Counted from the stretch's first letter, positions 32,541 to 45,672 are shown. The stretch is 64,000 bases of DNA from Vitellaria paradoxa (GCA_019916065.1 CM034238.1:30367246-30431245), one strand, 5' to 3'. Numbers and translations are program-made. Notes: a model not told the origin generated them from the letters alone.

Positions 32541-34341
32541 CTTTCAAAAATCTCTAAGGAAAGGGTGCTTTGGGAACATATTCCCTAGGTATTATCATGG
32601 GTTCTTCTTCCTTGTCCTCCTCCTTTTTCGTTTTCTCTTGCTCTTCTGTTGTGGACTCCTCAACTATGATTGGTTCTTTCCCCACCTTCTCACTATCATC
32701 CACCACACATTTAGGTTTCAACTCTTCACTCATTTCATCCTTCCTAGGAGGAATAGTTTTGTCTACAATTTTTCCGCTCCTAAGTGTTGTGATGTTTTGG
32801 ACTTGCTCTACGTTCCCTTGAAAACTAGAAGATCCTTCAACTTGTTTAGCATGGACTACTGGATTTGGACAAGGTTGAGCCAGAAATTGACCCTTTGGTT
32901 GTGTGACTAGTGTTTGTGTCAAAAGAGTCAATTGGCTCTTGATTTCATCCATATTTCGCAATTAGATCTTGATTTCATCCATATTTCTATCATTGTGAAT
33001 CCAAAGTGCATATTGACTATTCATGAATTGTTGAAGTGTCTCTTCTGTGGATCTTTTGTTTGGAGGAATATAGGGAGCATGGGATGGTGGTACAAAAGAA
33101 GGTTGGAATGATTGGCTTTGGTTATCATTTTTTCACCCAAAACTAGGAGGATTTTTCCATCCCTGAGGGCAAGCATCAAAATGTTGATTTCCCACTTGAT
33201 ACTTAACATTCCCACCTTGTGGGTAGGAAGTGTTACCCTGACTTTTATTTTAGAATGGTCGGTTCTGTGTTATTAACATACGCATTACCATAAGCGACTT
33301 CCTTAAGTAAAGGAAGCTCTGGACATGAATTAGGATCATGTCCTACTTGGTCGCATGCCCAACACACCACTTGTGCGTCCACCAACTTCTCTTTGTTTTT
33401 AAGTTCAAGGGAATCTAACTTATGTTGTAATGCAGATATCCTAGCACTTAAATCATCCCTCTCACTTAACATCAACTGACTGCTAGATATAGGATCCTAT
33501 GCTCTAAAGATGAAGGTGGTCCTATTTCCCAATCATTAGAGTCCTCGACCACCATATCAAAGAATTCCATGGCATCTTCCGCAGTCTTATCAAACAGAGT
33601 ATCATTGCACATGGTAGAAACTAATTACTTAAGATTGGGAGTTAGGGATTCATGAAAGATGCTCACTAACCTCCATGATTCATAACCATGGTGAGGACAA
33701 GCCATCAAGAGGTCCTTAAACCTTTCCCAGGCTTGACAGAAATTCTCATTAGGTTTGCAAGAGAAAGTGGTGATCTGTCGCCTATAATACTGAGTTTTCT
33801 GAGTTGGGAAATATTTCTTTAGAAACTCAGTTTGCATTTCACGCCATGTTCCAATAGAATGTGGAGGAAAGGAATTAAGCCAAAACTTGGCCTTGTCTTT
33901 GAAGGAAAATGGGAAGAGTTGAAGACGCACTATGTCCTCATTGATATTATGATCTATACATGTGTTGCTTACTTCCTCAAACTCCCTGAGACGGTTGTAG
34001 GGATTTTCAGAATCTAAACCATGGAAAGTAGGAAGAAGTTGGATGATTCCTGGCCTAAGGTTGAAGTTTCCCCTATTTAAGAGCAAGACTATGCATGATG
34101 GGGTGGTTTGTCTAACAGGATTAAGATGATCTTTCATAGGAACAAAACCTAGAATTTCACATGGATCGTTATCCCCATGCTCACTACCTTCCCCATTACC
34201 TCTTAACTTAGCCATTGAGTGAAAGAAAGATGTGGTAAGTGAAACAGTGGAAAATGAGGTTGGTGTAAAAGATTCGAGAAAGTATGAAGGATCTCCTAAT
34301 TCAGATTCATTTACAACTATTCTACCTGATCTTAATGGCAT
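32541..34341 (-). pseudogene. Element A gag, broken
   Basis: Starts MPLRSGRIVVNE at 34341; core LLPTFHGLDSENPY, LFPFSFKDKAKFWLNSF, WERFKDLLMACPHHG to a TAA at 33625 (glutamine position in D). CCHC knuckle CWACDQVGHDPNSC at 33245-33475; second LRSG motif (TTLRSGKIVDK) and an acidic Lys/Glu-rich linker at 32554-32961. Very close to D gag, clearly more distant from B. Confidence 0.88.
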
Positions 34342-34500
34342 GCAAATAACAAATCTCTAATAAAAAAAATTAAGTCCAAATTTTAAATTAAATTTTTTTT
34401 TTGAATTTTTTTTCCTTTTATAGAAAAAGAAGTTAACTAAAAAAAATTGAAAACAACCTAAAAACTAAAATTTGGCTCCCCGGCAATGGCGCCAAAAGCT
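34342..34500 (-). promoter_or_regulatory. Element A leader and tRNA-Asp-type primer site
   Basis: Primer site at 34477-34494, minus strand TGGCGCCATTGCCGGGGA: one mismatch (A for G) to the tRNA-Asp complement seen in B and C. D has the same variant. Six bases separate it from the LTR. Confidence 0.88.
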
Positions 34501-36298
34501 TGATCGCTAATGAATAGTGCGTCTAAATTAACCCCCAAGTGCAAGGGTGTGCGGTGTAGTTTTAACTCGGTGAGTCCGAGGTCGAATTCACAGGGAGCCT
34601 ACGTTATTTAGTTTCTAGGTTATAATGGAAATCCTAAGTTTGAATGTGAACTAAGTTTGAAGATTAATTAAAACTAATTCCTAGGGTTTTGCAAATTTAA
34701 AATTAAAATTAAAACAACTTAACAACCTATTAACAAAATTTCAGCAATTTAAACTTTTGATTTTTGATTTCAAGGAATTAAATATTGGCTAAAAAGACTT
34801 TTCCTAATTTAAATGCGCTTCAAAATAATCTAATCTAAAAACTACAATGTAAACACTTCAATAAAATCAAACAAAGACAATTCGATTAAGAAGAAATAAA
34901 TTTAAGAAGTCCTTGATCCAACTATCAATTCCGGGTAGCTTACATCTTCACTATGGGATGTGTTATAATACTTGCATTAAAACCTAAGTTAGGATTTGTT
35001 TGAAAATTATTGAGAAAGTTTTAATCAAAAGCTTTTACCAGTGATTATAGAGAATATAGTCAAAAACTTCTGTTTTTGAAGGGTTCTCAAACAATCCTAT
35101 TCGAATTCAGATTCAAATCCAATTTTCCCAATTTATCTAAAATTATTAAGAAAATTTTAATCGAAAACCTTTACCAGTGATTACAGAGAATATAGTCAAA
35201 GATTTTCGTTTTCGAATGTTTCTGAAATAAACTAATTCAAATTAGGATTCAAAATCTGAATTTTCAGTTCTTCAAAATTATTAAGAAAATTTTAATCGAA
35301 AACCTTCACCAGTAATTACAGAGAATATAGGCAAAGATTTTCAGTTTTGAAAGTTTTTGAAAGAATTGAATTAGGTTTTAAAAAGTGTAGATCCCTATGC
35401 TTGAGCTTTCGCAAACCATGCGAAGGGTCTACACAAACATCTAAAAGTTGTAGACCCCTACGCATGAGTTTTCGCAAACTCTGCGAAGGGTCTACGTACA
35501 TCTCATAGATCAGAGTAAACTACCCTTCCTTGATTCGTTGAATCAAGAACTAGGGTTTCTACGCTAACATGCTTGTAAACTAAACGAAAACAATCATTGA
35601 AGACATATTTAATAGATTTAATAAATCGAACACTGAAACAAAATTATTAAATGGTGAAACCAAAAACAAAATAGACACAATCAATTAATCTTATATATAA
35701 AGCATTCAAAAAATATTATTAACCCAAAAACGAAGTGTAACGTACGTTGAAAGAAGCTTCGAAACAAAATTTTGAACAGTAACTGTTGAAATGAATGTGA
35801 TGAAGGTTCCGAACCAACGTAAGAACATTAACGTAAGCAATTAAAACTCTCAAAAAACTCTCAAAATTTGCTGGAAAAATGAAAAACAAAGAGAGAATCC
35901 TCCTAGGGCCGGCCACACTGCCCTTCTGTATAAAACATATGTATAAACCCTAAAACCCGGAGTTGAACACGCGGGGTTTCTAAAGCACTGTGGTCCAGAT
36001 CGTGCGCCAGGTGGTTCGGACCACAGAACACCTCCATTGAATATTTTGCTCCTTGTTTGCTGCTGGTTCCTTTGGGTATCTCAGCCCATTGGAGGAGGGA
36101 TTTACACCACTTCACTTTCTTCATCTTTTATATCATCAAAGTCACTATCATCTTCAAGTGTTTGACCATTTTCCCTGCAATTAAGAAATTAAACACTGTA
36201 AATAACAAAATAATGATAAATCTTTAAATTAAACCACTTAAATGTATTAAAAGTTATAAAGAAGTGGAGTTTATAATAGCACTTTTCAAATGCAATCA
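34501..36298 (-). repeat. Element A 5' LTR
   Basis: 1,798 bp, minus strand TGATTGCATTTG...GCGATCA. Contains the tandem triplet (35003-35410), duplicated hairpin (about 35386-35501) and decayed palindrome cluster (35990-36025). Confidence 0.94.
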
Positions 36299-36302
36299 TG
36301 TT

Positions 36303-37640
36303 TTAATCAGAAAACAGGGATGGGTACTTCAACCACATCACTGATTCACGTTCCCAAGTAGATTTTTCAATTTCATGGTGTCCCCACAACACACGAACCA
36401 AAGGAATGATCTTGCCACGCAAAACTTGTCCTCGCCTGTCCTTAATCTGAATTGGCAGATTCTTAAATGTCACTTCCTCTTCAATATCCAATTCCTCCCA
36501 ATTAATCACACGAAAAGGATCCAACATATTTTTCCAAAGCATTAATACGTGGAACACATTATGTATTCGAGCTAATTGTGGAGGAAGCGCTAATCTATAC
36601 GCCATCTTACCATTTTTCCCAATAACCCTAAAAGGCCCAATATTCTTTCGTGAAAGTTTTCCACATTTTCCAAACCGAACTATACCTTGCCTCGGTGAGA
36701 CTTTCAAGAATACAAAATCACCTACTTGAAATTCCCATGGCCATCATAGTTTATTAGTACAACTTTTCTGTCTACTTTGAGTCGCCAAAAGTCTCTAGCA
36801 GATCATTTGAATATTCTCGGATGCCTATTTCACCAATTCAAGACCAACCATCACAGGTTCTCTAGATTTAGCCCAACATAACAGAGATCTGTAAGGTCAT
36901 CCATACAACGCCTCATACGGACCCATACTAATACTCGCCTGATAGTTATTGTTATACAGAGATTCAATTAATGGTAAATGGCTCTCCCAATTTCCTCCTA
37001 GGGTCATCACACAAGACCGTAGTATATCTTCCAAAATTTGAATAATCCGCTTTAACTGTCTGTCCGTCTGTAGATAAAAAGCTGTACTAAAACACAATTG
37101 AGTCCCCAACGCCTCCTACAAACTCTGTCAGAGTTGTGTAGTAAACACTAGGTCTCGGTCTGACACAATTGATAAAGGCATACCATGTAACTGGATAATC
37201 TCCTTGATGTAGAACTAACACCGCTCCTCCATAGAGTCTTTATTCCAAACAGGTAGAAAATGAGCTGATTTAGTCAATCGATCCACAATCACCCGAATGG
37301 CATTATGCCTCTTAGGAGTCCTCGGTAAACCTATCACAAAATCCATATTTACATGGTCCCACTTCCACTGTGCTACTGGCAATGGATGTAACAACCCAGC
37401 CGGTCTTTGGTGTTCGGCCTTTACTTGCAGATAGGTTAGGCAATGAGACACAAATTCTACCATATCGCTTCATACCACTCCACCAGTATTGACATCCCAA
37501 GTCTTTATACATTTTTGCTCCCCCAGGATGTACTGCAAACCTCGAATGATGAAATCCCCAAAGTACTTCTTCCTGAATTCCATCCACATAAAGTACAAAA
37601 ATCTTACCTTTAAATTTCAAGTATCTTTCGATAGACAAGT
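36303..37640 (-). pseudogene. Element H integrase with chromodomain, broken
   Basis: Zinc-binding start FHHSRFAVHPGGAKMYKDLG (37312-37638); core MDFVIGLPRTPKRHNAIRVI and RLTKSAHFLPV (37215-37463); STAFYLQTDRQLKRIIQILED (36897-37109); then IGPFRVIGKNGKMAYRLALP and FHVLMLWKN, and a chromodomain-like end (EEVTFKNLPIQI, RGKIIPLVRVLW, STWERESVMWLKYPSLF) to a natural stop at 36303. The chromodomain places it in the Tekay/Reina/CRM group; the LTR style favours Tekay. Several stops and frame changes. Confidence 0.87.
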
Positions 37641-37883
37641 TCCAACTATCAGCTTCCTATCCCATAGACAAATAATACCTCATATTCTGACAATGGTGAT
37701 CTTTTTGTTGAGTCTCAATAACTCGCGTCAGCAACAAAGGTACCACTTGCAAACAATTTAAACTAGAATAGGTGGTGCCATCCATGTCATCATCGTCCCA
37801 CCAAAATTCAAAATCACCTACATCTTCCTGAAGACGCCACTAAGAACGAACCATTATGGTTGCCAAACTCTGCGACTTTTTAC

Positions 37884-38327
37884 TTAATGCATCAGCCACC
37901 ACGTTAGCCTTCCCTGGATGATACTGGAAATCCAAATCATAATCCTCTGTCTCATGTTCAATTCACGCTGGGTAATCAAATACTTTAAACTCTTGTGATC
38001 TGAATAAATATTAAATCTCTTACCATATAGATAATGCCACCAACTCTTTAAAGCAAAAACCATCGCAGCCAAATTCAAGTCATGTATAGGGTAATTCCTC
38101 TCATGCGGCTTCAACTGCCTAGACCCATATGCCACGACTTGATCATTTTGCATCAAAACACACCCCAAGCCTCCACGTGAAGCATCACAATATACCAAAT
38201 ATCCTACTCCACATTTAGGTATAATCAATACTGGAGCCTCAGTTAATCTCCACTTCAATTCATTAAAAGCATTCTCGTAAGCATCATTCCATTCAAATCT
38301 AACCCCCTTTTGAGTCAACTGAGTCAA
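37884..38327 (-). pseudogene. Element H RNase H fragment
   Basis: 147 residues: [22 protein letters not shown] (split: [19 protein letters not shown]), [23 protein letters not shown] (split: [12 protein letters not shown]), [16 protein letters not shown]. The 240 bp to its left are a broken linker to integrase with no open frame. Confidence 0.85.
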
Positions 38328-38351
38328 TGGACTCGCTAACTGAGAATAATC

Positions 38352-39290
38352 TTAGATAAAGTAGTGGTAATAACCAGCCAAATCCAAGAAACTATGAATT
38401 TCAAAAACTAATCTTAGCCACACCCAATCTAACTCAGTTGAAACCTTAGAAGGATTCATTGCAATTCCCTGACCAGAAACCACATGACCCAAAAATCTTA
38501 CTTCAAATAACCAAAATTCACATTTACTAGCCTTAACAAATAGTTTGTGGTCCCAAAGTGTCTGCAAAACTATCCTCAAAAGTTGCTCGTGTTTGTATTC
38601 ATCACAAGAATAAATTAAAATATCTTCTATGAACACCACCACAAACCAATCCAGGTAGGGTCAGAAAATTCTATTCATCAAATCTATAAATACCACTAGA
38701 GCATTCGTCAACCCAAACGGCATAACCACAAATTCAAAATGACCACACCAGGTACAAAATCCCGTTTTCAGAATATCTTCCTCTTGAATCCTCAATTAAT
38801 GATAACCTGAACTAAGATCAATATTAGAGAAACAAGCTGATCCCCACAATTAATCAAATAAGTCATCTATCCTCAGCAATGGGTACTTATTCTTGATAGT
38901 CAATGAATTTAACAACCGATAATCAACACAGAGCCTCAAGGTCTTATCTTTCTTCTTTGCAAATATTACCGATGTTGCCCACGATGATGTACTAGGTCGA
39001 ATAAAACCTCAAGCATACAAATCATTTAACTGAACTTTTAATTCTTTTAACTCTGCCAGTGCCATACGATACAGTGTCATAGAAATATGAGAAGTGCCTG
39101 GCATAAGTTCTATGTAAAACTCAATCTTCATTTTAGGTGGTAACTCATACAATTCCTCAGGAAATACATCTTCATACTCACAAATAACTCTCGGAAGAAA
39201 GTGTTTGAAGTCCTTCTCATTCAATCTCAAAGTGGCCAACAAACCAGAAAACTTCCCCAAACACCTCGTATCAAACAATGGGGAAGGCAA
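38352..39290 (-). pseudogene. Element H reverse transcriptase, broken
   Basis: Two readable parts: 39009-39290 (YEDVFPEELYELPPKMKIEF, split at YEDVFPEEL) and 38352-38642 with the catalytic region reading [10 protein letters not shown], so one of the two conserved aspartates is glutamate; then KASKCEFW and [13 protein letters not shown]. The middle is readable only in pieces with stops. Inactive. Confidence 0.85.
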
Positions 39291-40305
39291 AACTGCTCTT
39301 ACTTCACCTCAAATCTTAACTATGGTACCATCAGGTAGGATAGCTGTCACTAATTTATGATAACAATCTATTGTCACACAATAAGTGGATAGCCAATCCA
39401 TTCCCAATATCACATCAAACTCTTTCATCTTTAAAACCCTCAAGTCAATCTACAATTGAACGTCATCTAGCTATAAAACATAATTTCTATAGATTCAGTT
39501 CACTAGAGAACTGCTACTTGTAGGAGAATCCACAAACATAGGCTCTTCTAGCCTCTTGGGTGTCAAACCTAACGTCTTCACACAAGCATGCAAAATGAAT
39601 GAATATGATGCGCTGGTATCAAATAAAACATGCACCGAAGTACTAAACGAAAGAAATGTACCACGTATTACAAAAGTATTTGGAATCTCATCCAGCTATG
39701 CAAGTCCATAGGCACGCCCCTTAGTCCTCTGACTCCCTGAGCTACTATTATTTATACTTTTCCCTCGCTGGCCACCGCCACAATCACGTGCCTGCTGAAA
39801 CTGCTGAATCTATTGTGTAGGTTGTTGTTGCATAGGTGGTGCTAGCCTTGTTGGATACTACTGTGTCTGATAATACTCAATCTGTGGAACACCTAATTTA
39901 GTACTACCCTATGACATCTCCCCAATTGGACAATTAACTGCTATGTGTCCCGGCTAATTACACCTATAACACAATCTCTGTCTAGATTGGTCATGAAATC
40001 TCCCTCTCTGAGGAGACTGAAACTGTTGTCGTCACTGACTGCCTGACAAACTGGAACCTGATCTCGAACCAGAACTACTCTTCCTCTAATAAGGGAATTG
40101 CTAAGATCTCCTCCTGGAGCTATTGGTCTTTTCTTTACCATTCTTTTGCCTAGAACTAGAACCATATTCTTACGTTACAATCTATCTCTGAGTCTGTCCC
40201 TAGCCTCTATGAATCCTATACCTGAGGTCTATGGTATCCCTTTTTATCGTAAGAGTTACCGCTACCACACCAAAATAGGTCTGATGCCTTAATCCGATAA
40301 TTTGC
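39291..40305 (-). pseudogene. Element H protease and gag C-terminal part
   Basis: Protease start VLFDTSASYSFI near 39600-39630 (family consensus DTGAS, here DTSAS). Gag zinc knuckle CYRCN-stop-PGHIAVNC near 39945-39990: the C-x2-C-x4-H-x4-C spacing is intact but a stop sits inside. Ser/Arg/Gln-rich linker upstream (SSSGSRSGSSLSGSQ). Frame lost toward 40262; D begins at 40306. Confidence 0.75.
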
Positions 40306-41809
40306 TGATTACATGCAATCATTGCCATTTTTAGCTTTATTTCACACTCCTTTTGTGAACATTTTATTAAGTAAAATGCTCTTTTATCTTATTTTGATTA
40401 TTTCTATGGTTCTTGTATGTTTTGTAGGATAATGGAGAAACATAACTCAAGGAGGTCAAGTTAGGAGCCTAAATTTGCAATTCAGGATTGAACTAGCCAT
40501 CCTTGGGCGCACGGTTGAGTAAGGGATGGGCGCCCACCGAGGCTAGATGTTACAGGAGTTGGCTTGGAGAGCACCTTAGGTGCACACACCTTGGGCGCAC
40601 AAGGCTTGGGCACCTAACTGCACAAGACCTTGGGTGCCCACTGAGAGTGGATTTTCAGTAGTTGGTTCAGGTCTTTCATCGAACATGTGGAGTGTGCGGT
40701 GGCTTAGGCGCATGCCTAGTGAAGCTTGGGCACCCGTGGTGTACCTCCAGTAGACGTTTGACATTAAATTTGAACTGTGAATTTACGTATGTACCCCTGA
40801 GTTATGTAAGCCTATAAATAGGGTAAATTCTGATGTATTGGATGCTTTTTTTGCACCTAGGGCTAGCCGTTTCGTCTTGTTTGGATTGACAGAAGAGTTC
40901 ACTTCATCTTCGCATAGGGGTTTATCTTGTAAGCAACAATTTTCATTATGTTTAATCCATAGTTCATTATTTCTTATTTTATATTCCTTGTTTTCACTTC
41001 GTAACAATTCACCTTCGCTCTTTTGTTATTGGTTTAGTTTCGGAAGTGCTTTAGAGTATTTCAAAGTACTTCACTTTAGCTTTTTCTTACATAATGAAGA
41101 CCTTTTTCTTTTCGCAAAGCCTTATTTACACTTTTACAATGCTAGGCTAGAGTTTTTCTTGGTTTTAACTTAGGAATGTAAAGAAATCGAAGGAGATGAA
41201 TTCAGACATTATGAACTGAACTTCGTTATTGTCTTTTGATTAAAAACATAAGGATTGTAGTTCTAGGTTAACTTTCAAAAATGAATCACATGTGATAAAG
41301 TTGAACTTCGGTTACGATAGTGCAAACTAAGAGTCAATTCCATGTCCCGGTGACTTCGAACTTGATATCAAAACCCTAGAATAGTGAATTCCTTACAGAA
41401 AGGTTTTCTAATGCTGAATCTTTGGGCCTAATACTACATGTGTAGATATTAGGTTGCGTTAACCACATATCCGAATTCATCCCTTTGAAGACATTACAGG
41501 AATAAGTTAAAGCCAAGTGTTTCAATTCAAGTAGTTCGTTTAAGTTTAAAAATTGGTTGCCTTCCTTAGTGTTTAGGTTTTTGCTTAACTTGTGTTTTCA
41601 AATCATCGTTACAATCCTCAATTTGAAAAAATCCAAAAAGATTTTCTTCTTTTCTTTTTATAATTTTTGCAAGCATTTTCAAAAATAAGTTTTCCCCAAA
41701 TTTAGTCACACCCTTGCTCCTTGTGGAGATGACCTAGGACTCACCTAGACTAAACTCAACCGACCTCTTGCACTTGAGAGTGAGCCTCTTCAAGTTTTGA
41801 GAGCGGTCA
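40306..41809 (+). repeat. Element D 5' LTR
   Basis: 1,504 bp, TGATTACATGC...GCGGTCA. T-rich run ending TAG at 40425-40427, GGGCGCCC-type cluster 40498-40740 (mostly decayed to GGGCACC/GGGTGCC), TATA box 40813-40820. A 111-aa ORF starts 18 bp after the TATA box in both D LTRs but is not open in C or E. Confidence 0.94.
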
Positions 41810-41815
41810 AGTTTT

Positions 41816-41833
41816 TGGCGCCATTGCCGGGGA
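41816..41833 (+). promoter_or_regulatory. Primer binding site of D
   Basis: TGGCGCCATTGCCGGGGA, the same one-base variant of the tRNA-Asp site as in A, six bases after the LTR. Confidence 0.9.
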
Positions 41834-42028
41834 GCAACGGTGTGTGTGTTGAACTCGAAAAGCTTGTGGATGAAAGGACTTGCTGACGTGGTTGCATTTG
41901 GACTACCAGGCGACATCGCTCCATACTTCTTTTCTTCTATATATTTTATTTTCATTTTCTTTTCTTTTCTTCATTCTTAGGAATCTTTAGATAATTTAAA
42001 AAAAAAACTTTGGAGATTTTTTACTTGC

Positions 42029-43554
42029 ATGCTATTAAGGTCGGGTAGGTTGATTATAGTTGAACCTAAACTAAAAGATCCTTCCTACTTTCCTAAATTG
42101 CTTTCCACAAACTCATTTTCCACAGTTTCACTTACCACCTCATCTTTTCACTTAATGGCGAAATTAAGAGGCGAGGATAGTGTGCATAAGGATAATGATC
42201 CCTCAGAGGTTCTGGGTTTTATTCCCTTGAGAGATCACCTTAACCCTGTTGGGCAAACTACACTGTCGTGCATAATTTTGCCTTTGAATAGGGGAAACTT
42301 CACACTTAGACTGGGAATCATCCAACTTCTGCCTACCTTCCATAGTCTTGACTCTGAAAATCCCTACAACCATCTTAGGGAGTTTGAGGAAGTGAGCAAC
42401 CTGTGTGTTAACCACAATGCCAATGAGGATGTAGTACGCCTTCAACTCTTTCCATTTTCCCTAAAAGACAAAGCCAAGTTCTGGCTTAATTCCCTTTGCC
42501 CATATTCTATTGGAACGTGGTATGAAATACAAACTGAGTTTCTTAAGAAATATTTCCCAACCCAGAAAACTCAGTACTATAGGCGATAGATTACCACTTT
42601 TTCTTGCAAGCCCAATGAGAATTTCTGTCAAGCCTGGGAAAGGTTCAAAGACCTCTCAATGGCTTGTCTTCACCATAGTTATGAACCATGGAAGTTAGTA
42701 AGCATCTTCCATGAATCTCTGACTCCTAGTCTTAAGCAACTAGTTTCTACCATGTGAAATAGTACCTTATTTGATAAGACTGCGGAGGATGCCATGGATT
42801 TCTTTGATATGGTAGCTGAAGACTCTAATGATTGGGAAATTGGACCTCATTCTTTTTCTGAGCATAGAAGCCCCATACATAGTGGCCATTTAGAGTTAAG
42901 TGAGAGTGATGATTTACGGGCTAGGTTAGCTGCGTTGCAACATAAGTTAGACTTTCTTGAGCTTAAGAACAAGGAGAAATTAGTTGAGGCGAAGGTGATC
43001 TGTGTTGCGTGTGACCAAATGGGGCATGATTCTAATTCGTGCCCTAAACTACCTTTGCTTAGAGAGATTTCCTATGGTCAAACCTATATCAACAACTCCT
43101 AAAACTGCCCATTTCAAAATAGGGGCCAAGGCAATGTCTCTTACCTACAAGGTGGGAATGTCACCCACCAAGGGGGAAACCAACCTTCCAATGCTTATCC
43201 CTCAAGGTGGAGGAACCATTCTAGTTTCTTGTGGAGGAATGATAATTCAGGTCAGTCATTTTAGCCACTGCCTTCTTTGCTACCACACCAATACCAATAG
43301 CCTAATCTATTGCATTCCAACCTGCTCAAAAGAGGCCTATTGAGGACACTCTTCATCAATTTATGCAACAGCAATTGAACATCAACAATCAAGTGACCCA
43401 GGCTTTAGATGACATTAGGAGCCAAGTTTCTAACTTGACACAGGCCATGAGTACCACTTAGAGTGGCAAACTCCTTTCACAAACTTTCCCAAACCCAAAA
43501 GGTCAGGCAAACTTTGCTTAGTCATCTACTTCAGGTGCTGTCTCACATGAACAG
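42029..43554 (+). pseudogene. Element D gag, broken
   Basis: Starts MLLRSGRLIIVEPK; core LLPTFHSLDSENPYNHL, LFPFSLKDKAKFWLNSL to a TAG at 42587-42589, then in the same frame TTFSCKPNENFCQAWERF, CCHC knuckle CVACDQMGHDSNSC (about 43000-43041), a stop at 43099-43101 and the QGGNVTHQGGNQPSNAYP region. At least five stops. Close to A gag. Confidence 0.88.
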
Positions 43555-45191
43555 GTGCAATCTATTACCACTTTGCGAAGTGGGAGGGTGATTCATAAAC
43601 CTGATGATCCTAGAGTCAATGCACCAAATGCTAAATTAGGAATGAGAGGTAATGGAAAGGTTGAGGAGCTGAGTGAAGCAGAGGGTGAGGAAGAGAAAGA
43701 GGAAGAGACCAAAGAGAGTGAAAGGCCAACTTTTGAGAAAAAGAAAGGTGAAAAAGAGAAGGAAAGGGAAATCATTGAGGGAACATCAGCTAAGCGTGAG
43801 GAGCAAATAGCTGAGCATATACCTAGGCCACCCTTTCAACAAAGGTTAGCAAATAGTAAGAACGAGATGTTGAATTTTGAAATTTGTGAGGTCTTTAAAC
43901 AAGTAAGAATCAACATCCCATTAGTTGAGGTTATTAAGCAGAATCCGTCCTACGCTAAGTTCCTTAGAGACATGTGCACTGTTAAGAGGAGACTCAATGT
44001 CAAGGAAAAAGCCTTTCTGATTGAACAAGTTAATGCCATCATCCAGCGTGACACACCTCCTAAGTATAAAGATCTGGGCTACCCAACAATTTCATGCATA
44101 ATTGGGGACCACATCGTTGATAAAGCTCTTCTTGACCTAGGTGCTAGTGTCAACCTATTGCTTTACACTATTTGTCAACAATTAGGCTTAGGAGAGCTAA
44201 AACCCACTAGAATAACTTTGTAATTGGCTAATCACTCAGTCAAATAGTGGAGGATGTGTTGGTCCAGGTAGATAAATTTTATTTCCCAGTTGACTTTATA
44301 GCGTTGGACAACCAACCTGTTCAAAATCCCTCCCATTCCATTCTAGTCATTTTAGGTAAACCATTCCTCGCTACTTCCAATGCAGTGATTAATTGTAGAA
44401 GCGGGGTTATGAAGTTATCGTTTGGGAATATGACTGTTGAGATGAACATCTTTAGGATTGGGAAACAAATGGGAGAGTTTGAGAATATTAGGGAGGTGGA
44501 TGTGATTCAGACTTTAAGTGAGGAGTACTTTGAAAAGACCTACTTTAAGGACTCCTTAGAACGTGCCTTAGTGAGAAATGAAAGATCTAAGGTTTTGGAC
44601 GGAGAAAATATTATGGATAATGTAGAGTTGATAAGTGTTACGGGGGAAGTTATGGCAGTTAGCAGGTGGGTGCTAGTGTTTGAACCTTTGGAGCCATCTT
44701 TGATCAAACCCAAGCCATCAGTTGAATGTCCTCCGTGTCCTTCTAGGAAACCATTACCAAGTGAACTAAAGTATGCATTCCTAGGGGATGGAGAGACATT
44801 TCCAGTAGTTGTGTCTGCAAGTCTAGAGAAAACTCAAGAAGAGAGGTTGTTGGCAGTTTTGAGTACACACCATCGAGCACTAGGTTGGACTATGGATGAT
44901 CTTCGAGGTATTAGCCCGTTAGTATGTTCCCATCATATATACCTTGAAGATGATGCCAAACCTGTGAGGCAAATGCAACAAAGACTAAACCCTAATATGA
45001 AGGAAGTTATGAAAGGGAAGGTACTTAAATTGCTCGATGCGGGTATCATTTACCCCATCTCAGATTTGAAGTGGGTGAGTCCCACTCAAGTGGTTCCTAA
45101 AAAGTCTGGTGTCACTATGGTTGAGAATAAGAAAGGAGAGTTAGTACCATAACGCACCTAAACTGGGTGGCAAATGTGTATTGACTATAGG
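43555..45191 (+). pseudogene. Element D gag end, protease and RT start, cut by E
   Basis: Second LRSG motif (TTLRSGRVIHKPDD), Glu/Lys-rich linker, KQNPSYAKFLRDMCTVKRRL, protease LLDLGASVNLLLYTIC with a TAA at 44221-44223 and a shift, then EDVLVQVDKFYFPVDFI and LGKPFLATSNAVINC in a 301-residue frame reaching RT (KWVSPTQVVPKKSG). Stops at 45150-45152 and 45159-45161. The frame is interrupted at the conserved CIDYR of RT by solo LTR E. Confidence 0.88.
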
Positions 45192-45404
45192 TGATTGAGC
45201 ACATATAACACTATTTCATCATGATTTTGTAATGGGTTTTAAGTGTTTTATCTACGTAAATCTCATAAGTTACATTGAAGTGAGCTGATTTGCATACTTG
45301 TGGATGTTTGCAGGAGTTTGGTGCTTCATTAGAGGAAGAAAGATGAAAAGGAGAGCTAAAAGATCAATGAACTAAAGTTGTGGATGAAGCAGAGTGTCAT
45401 GGGC

Positions 45405-45672
45405 GCCCTACCTCAATCATGGGTGCCGCACTGGTGGCATGGGCACCCCACTATAGATCAGATGGGTGCCCACCGAGAGCATGATTTGGGCAGAACTCAG
45501 CATGGGCACCCCACATCAATCATGGGCGCCCCACTTTGGTCATGGTGCCCTACTATAGATCAGATGGGCGCCCACCAAGAGGGGTTTTGGAGCAATTGAT
45601 TGAGGACTTCATCAAACATCTTGGACAATTAAGCTATGGGCGCCCCACACCTACCCTTGGGCGCCCATGCTG
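45405..45672 (+). promoter_or_regulatory. GGGCGCCC-type palindrome cluster in E
   Basis: About ten copies of TGGGCGCCC or its GGGTGCC/GGGCACC derivatives, ending about 75 bp before the TATA box. Phrases such as GGACTTCATCAAACA and CCAGCACAC are shared with C, making E the closest relative of the C LTR here. Confidence 0.7.

Larger units (their letters stand above)
1..36298 (-). mobile_element. Element A: Athila-type Ty3/gypsy LTR retrotransposon, interrupted by element B
   Basis: Minus-strand element with LTRs at 1-1779 (3' LTR, outer ~20 bp beyond the window edge) and 34501-36298 (5' LTR). Where they can be aligned both LTRs span 1,778 bp. Between them, reading leftward from the 5' LTR, come a tRNA-Asp-type primer site, broken gag-pol, a third ORF, a 180-aa ORF, a 2-kb 3' region and a polypurine tract. 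Element B plus one duplicated 5-mer (3141-25249) is inserted in the 3' region; the sequence on either side of B is continuous when compared with the homologous part of element C near 16480-16530. Without B, A is about 14.2 kb. It is itself inserted right after the pol stop codon of element H; the right flank is TGTTT, the left flank is outside the window. Confidence 0.93.

Noticed and set aside
40838..41173. 111-aa hydrophobic ORF just after the TATA box in the D LTR, also open at 57770-58105
   Set aside because: Tempting because it is open in both diverged D LTRs, but the related C and E LTRs have stops or other frames there, and composition is simple Phe/Leu/Ser.
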